From contig CM075674.1 in assembly GCA_037962975.1 (NCBI GenBank), positions 37,648,501-37,712,500 of the forward strand: DNA of 64,000 nucleotides, in the 5' to 3' direction. A program made the position numbers and the translations under genes. Positions within the stretch are counted from its first letter, which is position 1; the number at the start of each line of letters is the position of its first letter. Below the pieces are notes generated by a model. The model did no database searches, had not been told where the DNA came from, and saw nothing but the letters and a program-made list of their open reading frames with translations. This DNA comes from Clitoria ternatea (Eukaryota > Streptophyta > Magnoliopsida > Fabales > Fabaceae). Below are positions 1-10,582 of this stretch, piece after piece.

Positions 1-1706
1 AAAGCTTGAAGTATTTATTCGATCAAAAGGAGCTAAATATGAGGCAGAGGAGATGGGTGGAGTACTTGAAGGATTATGACTTCGACTTGAGGTACCACCC
101 GGGTAAAGCGAATGTTGTTGCTGATGCACTGAGCAGAAAGGTGTTGCACGCGGCTTACTTGATGGGCAGAGAGCAGGAATTGCTGGAGAGTTTTAGGGAT
201 ATGAACATTGGAGTCGTTATGGACGCTCCAAACCGTATGACAGTCGGAATGTTGAAGATCTCCAACGAATTTCTGGAATCTATTGCTGTTGCTCAGAAAG
301 ACGATGAGGAGTTGCTAAAACTGATTGACACTCAGGCACGAGGTAAGGATATGGAGTTAACTCGAGGTAACGATGGAATATAGAGATTCTGAGACTGAGT
401 GGTGGTGCCTGCACACGGTGATTTCAGGCAAGTCGTGCTAGCTGAGGCATACAGGAGCTCTCTGAGTATTCATCCCGGTGTGACAAAGATGTATCACGAC
501 TTGAAGAAGGAATTCTGGTGGCCGGGCATGAAGAAGGCAATAACCGAGTACGTGAAATCCTGTGTGATATGTCAGAAGTGCAAAGTTGAACATCAGAGAC
601 CCCTAGGTTTGCTTCAACCTCCTGAGATTCCGATCTGGAAATAGGAAAGCATTACCATGCACTTCGTATCCGGGCTACCTCGTACCCGATCCGGGTGCAA
701 CGCGATTTGGGTAATTGTTGACCGACTGACCAAGAGCGCCCACTTCCTGGCGATGAATATGAAATGGTCGTTAGACCGACTATCTAGGCTGTATGTTACT
801 GAGATTGTATGACTACACGGTGTACCCTCAAGCATTATTTTTGATCTGGATCCTCGATTCACTTCAAGATTTTGGGGGAGCTTGCAACAAGAACTGGGTA
901 CCGAGCTCAGACTGAGCTCGGCTTATCATCCTCAGACCGATGGCCAGTCGGAACGGATTATACAGACTCTTGAGGATATGTTGAGGGCATGTGTGTTGGA
1001 ACAGGGCGGATCATGGGAGAGATACTTGCCCTTGGTGGAGTTTTCATACAATAATAGCTATCATAGCAGCATTGGGATGGCTCCATATGAAGCCCTTTAT
1101 GGTCAAAAATGTCGTACCCCATTATGTTAGAATGAGAATGGCGATGCCATTCATCTGGGGCCCGAGCTGATCCAAGAGATGAATGAACAAGTTACTCTAA
1201 TCCGAGAGAAGATAAAAATTGCCCAAGACTGACAGAAGAGCTATTATGACAATTGGCATAGGTCGCTTGAGTTTCAAGTGGGCGACTGGGTGTTCCTGAG
1301 GATTTCACCGACCAAAGGTGTAGGTCGGATTTTGAAGAGCCAAAAGCTTAATCCGAGATACATCGGACCATACCAAATATTGGAACGGATCGGTGATGTT
1401 GCTTACCAACTGGACCTTCCCCAGTCGTTGACTAACATTCACAACGTGTTTCACGTATCACAACTCTGAGCCTATATTCCGTGTGACACGATGATTGTGC
1501 CGAGTGACTCAATTGAGTTGAAGGAGGACCTGACGGTGGAAGCTGTACCGATCAGTATTGAGGAGTATCAAACCAAACGGTTAAGAAGCAAGGAGGTGCC
1601 CTTAGTGAAAATAAAGTGGCAGAATCTGGATTGGATAACCTACACTTAGGAATTAGAGTCAAACATGAGGCAGATGTATCCCAACCTTTTTCAGTCGGTA
1701 TATTGA
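1..1706 (+). pseudogene. Decayed gypsy pol: RNase H end, integrase, chromodomain-like tail
   Basis: The first about 45 codons are the end of RNase H (motif HPGKANVVADALSRK). Then comes the integrase HHCC zinc finger (HPG...CVICQKCK, about 470-585), the rve core (IVDRLTKSAHF near 715; DPRF near 850; GQSERIIQTLEDML near 940 with the catalytic Glu) and the GPYQIL...IHNVFHVSQL segment (1278-1469). The C-terminal tail with TYT-stop-ELES near 1645 resembles the chromodomain WE motif. In-frame stops occur near 642, 810, 1128, 1231, 1467 and 1648, and there is at least one frame change near 380-400, so no integrase is made. The final stop is at 1704-1706. Most stops look like CGA to TGA or TGG to TAG changes. 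Confidence 0.9.
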
Positions 1707-1727
1707 TTTCGGGGACGAAATCCCCTT

Positions 1728-1740
1728 TTAGGGGGGTGGA
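1728..1740 (+). other. Polypurine tract of the Tekay-like element
   Basis: Purine run (AGGGGGGTGGA) directly before the LTR start TGTAACATCC. It follows the GGGGACGAAATCC stretch typical of this clade and marks the plus-strand priming site. Confidence 0.8.
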
Positions 1741-3054
1741 TGTAACATCCCTGACAATTTAGGAAAAATTACGTGTAGAAGAAAATATTATTAATTGTTT
1801 TTGAATATTATTTGGAATTTTTATGAATCATTGGACAATTATGAATAATTAAATATTATGAACGTAAATAGAATTATTTAATTAGTTGGTTAATAATGAA
1901 GTGAAGACCGGTTGAGAGAAGAGAAGTGTTTGAGAAGGAAAGGGGGTGGCAACCGGTTGAAAAGGTTACCGATCACTTTGGACTTTAAAAAGGTTTCTTT
2001 TTCTTTCTCTCTCCCAATTATCACTCACACGTGAGCTACTGTTCTCCTCCTTCTTCTTCGCCTATTTCTGTTCATTGTTCATCTTCTTCCTCCTTCATCG
2101 CTGGTTGCATGCTCTAGGAGAGGATCTCGTTTGCATCAAAACCGAGTGCTAAGCTCAGTTTCGTGACTGTGGCCTCAAGGTAGTAGATCGAACAATGAGA
2201 GGCTGACTGACGGAGCTGAGACTGTGAACCCAGTGCTAAGAGGGCGTAACCGACACCAGGAACAAATTATAGAAGCTTGGAACCAAGGTAAGGGGGGTGC
2301 TCAGGTTATAATTGATTAGAATAGGATATACTGTCCGATTCGTTGAGATATTTGTAAACCGGGTAAGAATTAATGCTGGCAGAAAAGTATGTGGATGTGT
2401 ATATGAATGTATGTGCATATGTGTGGACACTGATCGGCTTCTGATCGTGTGTGTGGTATAATCCAATTGAAGATCGAAATATTTAATGCTGTGACAATTG
2501 TGTACAGTAGCAATTGATGAATGGGCTTGATGAGAGTATATGCCAGTTTCTGGTAGTTGTATCTGTTGATTGTGGATGATACGTAATGATTGAGAAATGC
2601 GAATTGTATATGCATGATAAGTAATTGCTATGTGTGGCATGAGATTGATAATGTTTATTATATTGAGTTACATATTGTGTATGAGATACTCCGTATACTG
2701 TTGAGGGCGGGGAGTGGTCGCCGGTGCGTTGCACGAGCAAGGAGAGGCTCCTGACAGGCTTCCAGTAAACGGATTGTATAATTTTGATACGTGATTATGT
2801 GGTGGAGGACGACCAATGGTATGAATTACCCTATTTTTGGCTTCAGTGATCAAGTCGGACCCAGTTAAGCTACCCAGAGGTCTTTGACCCAGTGGTTGAG
2901 GGGGAGCCAAGTCGGGCTCGGTGAACCAAGTTGGGCTCACGGGATGTCAAGTCGGACTCCCAGCTGAAGGTCAATCCTTTTAGTATCCGGATACTAGGCG
3001 TCAAATTTTATCTGAGAGTCAGTTGTGATAATTGATGAATTATTAGTTGTGATG

Positions 3055-3370
3055 TGTATATTTGCCGAGTGAAATTTGTTATATTTGCCGAGTGAAATTG
3101 TTATATTTGCCGAGTGACATTTGTTATATTCGCCGAGTGAAATTTGTTATATTTGCCGAGTGAAATTGTTATATTTACCGAGTGACATTTGTTATATTTG
3201 CCAAGTGACATTTGTTATATTTGCCGAGTGAAATTGTTACATTTACCGAGTGAAATTGTTATATTTGCCGAGTGACATTTGTTATATTTGCCGAGTGAAG
3301 TTTGTTCTATTGGCCGAGTGTGAATTAATTACCAAGTATGATGTATTATAATTGCCGAGTGTGATTTGCA
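3055..3370 (+). repeat. 22-23-bp minisatellite in the LTR
   Basis: About 13 tandem copies of a unit like TTATATTTGCCGAGTGAAAT, with small changes (GAAAT/GACAT, TTTGCC/TTTACC). The core CCGAGTG recurs as a dispersed motif further on in the same LTR. Confidence 0.9.
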
Positions 3371-3715
3371 AAGTGATGAAAATGCAATCGGACGAAACTT
3401 ATATATATATATAACTTGCTAAATTCCGTTCTATATTAATTATGATGCCAAACACTCACCCATGCTGTTGTTTTCAATTTAGTAACCAGTGACAGGGAGG
3501 AGGCCGGAGCCATGGAGTCGTGCCAAGGGGGAGATCGATGCCAAGGTCCGAGTGATTTTGAGTGATTGTGTAGAGTATATGTGTGTATAAGGAGTTTCTG
3601 AGTGTATAATATTACCTGTGTGCTGACTTAAATTGAATTGGATGCGAATTCACATTATGCTTGGTATATACTTTCTCATGTTTGCTGTGACTGCCTATCA
3701 ACTAGCGGATTCATT

Positions 3716-4180
3716 CCCGAGTAAAGAATAACGGAGAGGTCCCCCTTCTGGGTGGAAGGTTAGAATGTCCCGAGTGAGATTGGCTGGGAGAATGTTCCGA
3801 GTGAAGAAAGAGTATAGTGATTCCGAGTGAAGAAGGTGTATCATGATTCCAGGTGAAGAAGAGTAGAATGTTTCCGAGTAAAAATTAGAGTGCTTCCGAG
3901 GGAAGGTGAGAATGTTTCTGAGTAAAATGTGGCCGAGAGAGCTTCTTCTGAGTGAAGTAAGGATTGGGGATTTTTTCGAGTGAGGATATCCGAACAAACT
4001 CTTACCGAGTGTAAGGGGTTAGATTATCCCCGAGAGAGGTGTGACTGAGCGAACCTTTCTATGTGAAGGGTAGTAATGAGTCAAGTGTGGTATGCCCGAG
4101 TGAATGGAAGTTGAGTGTTTCCCGAGTGAAACCCTTTTACCGAGTAAACCCTTTACCGAGTGAAACACCGATGAGAGTTT
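3716..4180 (+). repeat. Dispersed CCGAGTGAA motif cluster
   Basis: More than a dozen copies of CCGAGTGA(A/G), or one-base variants, spaced irregularly at roughly 15-40 bp. The same motif in inverted orientation fills part of the solo LTR at 46712-51289. Confidence 0.85.
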
Positions 4181-4300
4181 CCGCGTATGTTTTATTCAGG
4201 CTTAATGTGTGGCACTCACTCAAGCGAGTCGGCACTCGCTTAAGCAACTCACGGATTTCGCCTCAACACCTTGGGGTCTCGCTCAGGCGAGTGACCCCTG

Positions 4301-4460
4301 TCTTCTTCTTCTTCTTCTTCTTCTTCTTCTTCTTCTTCTTCTTCTTCTTCTTCTTCTTCTTCTTCTTCTTCTTCTTTTGCTATTTTAACTCCACTTTTTC
4401 TTCTTATTCTTCTTCTTCTTCTTCTTCTTCTTCTTCTTCTTCTTCTTCTTCTTCTTCTTT
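4301..4460 (+). repeat. Two (TTC)n microsatellites
   Basis: Uninterrupted CTT/TTC runs at about 4301-4376 and 4399-4458, separated by TTTTGCTATTTTAACTCCAC; a similar spacer follows the second run, so the block itself seems duplicated. The Phe/Ser-rich ORF here is a by-product of the repeat. Confidence 0.95.
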
Positions 4461-4849
4461 TGCTGTTTTAACTCCACTTTATTAAAAGAGATGTTCCCAA
4501 TCGAACATTATTTGGTGCACGGTCTTATCATTATTTGAATATGTTTAAGAAAATACTACTTTATTTCAAGACCGAGCTGAATCGATTCTGATCAGTTATT
4601 ACTTTTAACATACCTTTACTAATAGATTCAATTTCAATCGGTTTTGCTTACACTGAGTATGATTCTATTATTTAGAAGGTAACTAAAAGAAGTGAATATT
4701 ATTTTACATCATGCCCGAGTGGGCTGTTTATTAAGGAAAGTAAATATCATTTTATATTAAGATCTAAATTTTTATTAAACGTAAAAAATTTATTGTGGAA
4801 ATAATCTGCCGTGTGAAAAGAAAAAGGTAAATTAATCTAGGACGTTACA

Positions 4850-6102
4850 TTTTCTCTGTTTACTTTTTTATCATAAAAGATTCTAGATGAAAAAGAACCA
4901 ATTTTGTGTACACTAACCAGAAGACCCCGATGCTTATTTAATAGTTTTCTTATAACTATATGCAACTCTTAGATTAAGGGCTGAATTAATTAGCAGGTAA
5001 TAATGAAGTTTTTCTCATTCTTACTAGGTGGTGAAGCACAATCATGGTTCAGGTCTATTCCACCAAGTGTTAAAGTTACTTAGGAATAGTTATCTAGAGT
5101 AAGGATGTAAATAAGGGGTCCAGATAGTATACTATCCATACTCGTGCCCATTAAAATATTCGTTTATCAATACTCATGGGTAATTGTTACGGGTACATAG
5201 GGTATCCATTTAATACTTAAAAATATAATAAAAAAGAAAATAACACAATGTACTAAGTATTATATTATTCTAGTATGAATCAATATAAATTAGTAAACTA
5301 TAATACAATTACAATTTAATATATTAAAAATATCATCATGAATCAATAATAATTAAATTTTATCTCATTAAAAAATAGTTAAAAATTTTAAGATTTAAAT
5401 ATATTTAATAAAAATAATTGTTGATAAGTATGTGGATACCTAGGAGCAAGTAATGCAATATCCTATCTACCCATTTAACAAATTTATGAGTACCCAATAG
5501 AAATATATTTTTGGAAATGCTCGGAGACAAATTTTTTAAATAAGCCTAATCTAGAGCCTTCCTCCCACACTACTTCCCCCGAGTAAAATAGCTAACAACA
5601 AAGGAAAAATCACTAATTCCAAACAAAATCAAGGACAATCATTATGGGAGCCATATCAAGGAAAATTGAGAAGGTGTCTTCAACATGGATTAACAGGTTG
5701 GATAATTGTCCATGCCTCCTAAAATTGTCCAAATTTAAGAGTTATTTAAGCAAGCACTTTTGTTTCTTACAAGTGGTGTTTGGCCATGCTTCACATATCA
5801 CCTTATGACGTTTGAAAGAACTTTTACAGGATCACATCCAAGCTAATTGAGGTTTTCTAGTTTGACATTAAAATTAAAGTTATGTTTGGATAAAATTAAC
5901 TCAATCAAAATTTCAAAATTCCTCTCAATATCCTTTCTCTCAAATGCAATCTCACCGATACTTTGTTGAATATTATTGTTCCCGGTAGTTGTTTGTTGTC
6001 ACGGGTTTGTAGTTTTACTACCACTGTTGCATCTATAATAGGTAGACTTATGGAAAACTTTAAATGATATGCTTCTGTAAGATAAATAGAACTTAGGATC
6101 TC
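4850..6102 (+). pseudogene. Athila-like gag remnant, copy A (5' part)
   Basis: Degenerate plus-strand gag. Around 5030-5100 it reads GGEAQSWFRSIPPSVKVT then ELSR. After a 449-bp insertion it resumes at 5549 with SRAFLPHYFPPSK, then WEPYQGKLRRC near 5650, matching the Athila gag pattern GEAKAWF...LP, FFPPSK, WERFKDLLRRCPHHG. Stops and frameshifts are frequent. Copy B (45270-51900) is collinear. The left end is cut by the Tekay-like element and the right end by the copia element, after which copy A resumes at 38230. Confidence 0.75.
5100..5548. mobile_element. Small hAT-like non-autonomous insertion in gag copy A
   Basis: A 449-bp AT-rich segment interrupts the gag frame and is flanked by an exact 8-bp duplication ATCTAGAG (5092-5099 and 5549-5556). 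Eight-bp duplications are typical of hAT elements, and the left end TAAGGATGTAAAT recalls hAT termini. The right end is a poor inverted match, so the superfamily is inferred mainly from the duplication. The same insertion sits at the same place in copy B. Confidence 0.6.
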
Positions 6103-6268
6103 TGTTAGAGAGTGTGTTAATATTTTATTAATATTCTGTTGTAACAAACCCATCAAGTTTGTTATTAGTTTGTTATTTCCTGTATATAAATATAAGAGTA
6201 AATATATTTCAAAATAAGTAATAAAATATAAAGTTTGTTTCTCTATTTTTCTCTCTTGGTTTCTAATA
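6103..6268 (+). repeat. 5' LTR of the copia element (166 bp)
   Basis: Begins TGTTAGAGAGTG and ends TTTCTAATA directly before the primer site; the expected terminal CA has changed to TA. Contains TGTATATAAATATAAGAG, a probable TATA region that the 3' LTR has lost. Confidence 0.9.
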
Positions 6269-6281
6269 TGGTATCAAGAGC
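6269..6281 (+). other. Primer-binding site, tRNA-iMet type
   Basis: TGGTATCAAGAGC directly after the 5' LTR, the usual copia primer site (TGGTATCAGAGC type) complementary to initiator methionine tRNA. Confidence 0.85.
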
Positions 6282-6299
6282 TCTTAAGATCCTGTGGCC

Positions 6300-9200
6300 A
6301 TGGTGGCTGTGAATCCTTTTTCGAAGATGGCTGACACCACTACTCCGACGACCTTCTCCGATTCAATCTCAATCAAACTCACGGAGAAGAATTTTTACTT
6401 ATGGAAACAACAAGTTAAAGCTGTTAGTAGAGGTCACAAGCTTTAAAGATTCTTCGTTAGCCCAATCATCCCTCCATGATATCTTATAATGGCAAATTGA
6501 GATATTGACAATGTGAAACTAGTGTACTTTGAATAGGAGCAGCAAGATTCGCTCTTTTTCACTTAGCTTCTATCCTCTGTTTTAGAGTCCATTCTGTTGC
6601 AAGTCATGACCTGTGTTTATTCATGGCAGATCTGGGAAGAGCTTCATAATTTCTTTTATACGCAGAACAAGGCTCAATCATGTCACCTTTGATCGAAACT
6701 AAAGACAATCTTGAAGGGAAATCTATCAATCTCAGACTACCTTCAAAGGATTAAAATAGCTGTCAACACCTTGTGTTCGATTGGAGATCCTGTTCCATTT
6801 CGTGATCACTTAGAGTCCATTCTTGATGGACTCCCTGATGAGTATGATTCAATTGCCGCAATAATTCAGAATTATATGGATCAATGTTCTATTACTGACA
6901 TTGAAGCTATGTTGTTGTCTCATGAAGTTCGTATTAAACGTGTGAAGAAGAAGCTTCTAGCCGGAGCAACGACTTCTGTAAATGTCATACAAGTTCAACA
7001 ACCCGTCACTCAAATTCAAGATTCTATGAATTTAGGTCAAGGTTCGACCTCATCTCTTGAAGCAAATCATGTTGCAATTGGTATTGGCAGAGGTGATTCA
7101 CGAGGAGGTAAAGGAGGTTTTCATGGTCGAAGCCGATTTGGAAGATTTTGTGGTCGCGATGGTCGTAGTGGTGGAAAACACAATGTTCAATGCCAAATCT
7201 ATTTTAAGTTTGGGCATGATGTAAGCATTTGCTATCATAGAGTTCAAGATCCATTTTATGGCTATGGTTACCATCAAAATTTACCAATGCATTCCCCTTA
7301 TTTTTCTTATTTTTTTGGGCACTATTATCCTCCCCCTAACTATTCTCCACATCGCCCACTCCAATATCATCATTAACCTATCTCAGGTGCATCAAGTCCT
7401 TATAAACATGGTCTTTCTTTTGCTCCTCACTCTACTGAGGGATTACATCAGCACACTCAGGAACAACCTTAAGCATATCTCACTATACCATAGATGGAGT
7501 CAAGTCAGTTATGGTATCCAGATTCAAGAGCCACTCACCATGTCACCAATGATCCAATGTAGGCTACTGATGTTGTTACAGTAAATGGATTTGAGCAGGT
7601 CTTGATATGGACAAGGTTTGTCTATCTCTTGCATGGGAAATGTCTTTTTTCTTTCACCTATTCACCCACACACCACATTGCATCTTAGAAATCTGTTATT
7701 AGTTCCATCTATTACCAAGAACTTAGTGAGTGTGAGCAAGTTTACGAAGGATAATAATGTATTCTATGAGTTTCATCCAACTCATTGTTCGGTCAAATCT
7801 CAGGTCACTTCTGAAATTCTGCTTTAAGGCTCAATTGACAAGGATGGTTTGTATTGCTTCGATCATCATTTTGGGTATACTCCTTTTGTTTACTCTACTA
7901 TCAGGTTGAATGGTAACTGTTCTAATAACTCAAGTTCTATTGTTGTTGATTCAAACTTTGTTAATTCTATACATTTATCTACACACACTGTTAGTGACAC
8001 TGCGTCATTTACACATATTGTTGCACCTACCATTTATAGTACATGGCACCTAAGGCTAGGTCATCCTCATCATGATGCTCTCAAGGTTGCCTTAAATAGT
8101 TGTAATATCAAGTTGCCCAATAAAATCTCATTTGAATTCAATTGTACTGCCTGCTGTCTTAGGAAAGTTCATAGACTAATTCTACAACTTCATCAAATAC
8201 ATATGACACTCTGCTTGAACTTATTTTTAGTGATTTATGGGGTCCTACACCTGTAGAGTCTCTTACAGGTTTTAATTATCTTCTTATATGTGTTGATGCC
8301 GGCACAAGATACACCTGGGTTTTTCCATTGAAAACCAAGTCTGAAATATTTCAAATGTTTAAATATTTCAAATCCATGGTTAAACTTCAAATAGATCAAA
8401 AGATCAAATCTGTTAAGACAAATTGGGGACGAGAATTCAGACCCCTCAGCTCATATTTCTTAGAGTTAGGAATTATCCACAGAGTTATATGTCCCTACAC
8501 TCATCACCAAAATGGATTGGTGGAGAGAAAGCATAGACACTGGGTGAAAACTGGGTTAACTTTACTGCCCAAGCTGATTTACCTTTGAATTATGGGATCA
8601 TGCTTTTATCACTACAGCTTACCTAATAAACGACTACCAACCACTATCTTACAGCAAGAATCCCCTTATTTCAGGTTGTTTCATAAACTACCTGATTACA
8701 AGTTAATGAAGGTCTTTGGATATGCATGTTTTCCCTTCATCAAATCATATAACATTCATAAGGTGGCTTATCACTCTAGAGAATGCATTTTCTTAGGATA
8801 TTCTTTATCTCACAAGCTATAAATGTTTAAACTCAGAAGGCAAAATCCTAATATCTAAGGATGTCATCTTTCATGAGACATGGTTTCCATACACTCTTAT
8901 GTTTCCAAGTTCTACTGTAGATAAGTCAAACTGTAGTTCAGATTCTACACCTGCAGTTCTACCTGTTTCCTCTCTCATGTCTATTCCTACACCATATCAA
9001 ACTATACCAGTTTCACCTATTCCTGTTATCTCTCCATTTTCCTCACCATCTTCATCATATTATGATGTCCCTAATTCCCCCTCCATGTATCTAACACAAG
9101 TAACACTAACTCTAAAAATTCTTATCCCACTACCTCTGTCCCATTACCTATTTTACATTTTGTTTCAACTACCTTTGATCCTACTATCTCAGTTCAACCC

Positions 9201-10582
9201 TACCTAAATACTCATCCTATGGCCACTAGATCCAAAAATGGTATAGTCAAACCAAAAATATTTTTCACACATTATGAACCATCCTTTGTCAAACAAGCTA
9301 TTGCTGATCCTAGGTGGTTGCAAGCTATGAATGAAGAATATCAGGCCTTAATAAAAAATAATACTTGGTATCTAGTATCTCTTCCACCTAACAGATAAGC
9401 TATAGGCTGCAAATGGGTGTTTAGAGTCAAGAAAAATCTAGATGGCTCTCTAAATAGGTATAAGGCTAGACTTATAGCTAAAGGGTTTCACTAATAACAC
9501 GAGTGTGTTCTGAAACCTTTTCCCCTATAATAAAGCCTGTAACAGTAAGAACTATCCTTACTATTGCTATCTCCAAAGGATGGTCCCTTCAACAAATAGA
9601 TGTAAATAATACCTTCCTCAATGGTCTTCTTAAGGAAGAGGTCTACATGTGTCAACCCCCTAGATTTGAGGCTTGAAACACTGCTCTTGTTTACAAATTA
9701 CATAAAGCACTTTATGGGTTAAAACAGGTACCCAGAGCCTAGTTTGATAGATTAAAATTTACTCTAACCAAGTTTGGATTTCAATCTAGCAAGTGTGATT
9801 CATCCTTGTTCATTAAAAGTAATGGCACTTATTGTCTATATGTCTTAGTTTATGTTGATGACATTATCATAATAGGAGATTCATCTACTGCAGTTCAAAA
9901 ACTCATTCAAAATCTCAGCCTTAATTTTGCTCTAAAATAGTTGGGTGTTTTGGACTATTTTTTGGGAATTCATGTGTCTCATCTACCAAATGGCTCTATT
10001 ATTTTATCTCAGACCAAGTATATCACTGAAATTCTACACAGGGCAGGCATGAGTGATGCAAAAGGTATTTCAACACCTATGATAGGGAATTTGAAAGCTC
10101 AGCAAATAGGGTACAAATTATTTGGAAGATCTTACTCTTTACAAGTCTATAGTAGGAGCATTACAATATGCCATAATTACTAGACCAGAAATTAGCTTTG
10201 CAGTCAACAAAGCTTGTCAGTTTCTTTCTAAGCCCCTTGAGCAACACTAGAGAACAGTTAAAAGAATTTTGAGATATCTAAGTGGCACCAAATCGCATAG
10301 TCTTCTTCTGTAAAAAGTTTCTCCTAATAAGCCTTTTCCCATAACGGCATCTGATCCTGATGATAGGAAATCTACATCAAGTTCCTGCATTTTTTAAGGA
10401 TCTAACCTAGTCTCATGGTGGGCAAAGAAACAGTCCTTGGTTGCTAAATCCAGCACAGAAACAGAGTACAAAAGTTTGGCTAACATTACTCAAGAGATTT
10501 TATGGCTCCAGTGCCTACTAACTAAACTTAAAATACCTTTCTCTACACCTCGAGTTTTCTATGACAATCAAAGTACAATGAT
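6300..10582 (+). pseudogene. Copia gag-pol, decayed (first part)
   Basis: An ATG at 6300 opens a gag with LTEKNFYLWKQQV, several stops, and then an open stretch at 6711-7376 (UBN2/gag-type region, DGLPDEYDS). The zinc knuckle is damaged: the first Cys pair reads CQIY where CQIC is expected. Protease remnants lie near 7590-7830, the GAG-pre-integrase motif (WHLRLGHP) near 8040, and the integrase core at 8230-8580 with KTNWGREF where a catalytic Asp is expected (TDWG) and HHQNGLVERKH around the Glu. RT extends from about 9390, with YVDDIII near 9850, and RNase H from about 10430 (AKSSTETEYKSL; YDNQSTM). Many stops and shifts: non-functional. The Ogre-like element interrupts RNase H at 10583. 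Confidence 0.9.
10578..10582 (+). other. Target duplication of the Ogre-like insertion, left side
   Basis: ATGAT here versus GTGAT at 37822-37826 (4 of 5 bases). Deleting the insert and one repeat restores the copia RNase H frame (DNQSTM, then LSHNPVLHSNTKH), which confirms the junction. Confidence 0.75.

Larger units (their letters stand above)
1..4849 (+). mobile_element. Ty3/gypsy chromovirus (Tekay/Del-like), 3' part, truncated by window start
   Basis: Pol remnant (1-1706), polypurine tract (about 1728-1740) and a complete long 3' LTR (1741-4849) in plus orientation. The LTR runs TGTAACATCC to GGACGTTACA. The sequence right after it (TTTTCTCTG) matches the uninterrupted site at 45270-45278 in a paralogous copy, which fixes the 3' end. 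Long LTRs, gag-pol order and a C-terminal chromodomain-like tail fit the Tekay/Del clade; the clade name is inferred from motifs only. The 5' half lies outside the window. Confidence 0.9.
1741..4849 (+). repeat. 3' LTR of the Tekay-like element (3109 bp)
   Basis: Begins TGTAACATCC and ends GGACGTTACA (TG...CA). A TATA-like CTTTAAAAAGG lies near 1983, followed by a CT-rich leader. CCAAGGTAAGGGGGG at about 2283-2297 looks like a splice donor. The second half is repeat-rich: a 22-23-bp array, dispersed CCGAGTG motifs and TTC microsatellites. No protein gene is supported in it; the ORFs on both strands follow the repeats. Confidence 0.9.

Noticed and set aside
2236..2940. Cluster of minus-strand ORFs of 80-134 codons
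   Set aside because: Inside a plus-strand LTR, no family motif, overlapping frames.
4063..4485. 140-codon ORF with poly-Phe and poly-Ser
   Set aside because: Produced by (TTC)n microsatellites inside the LTR.
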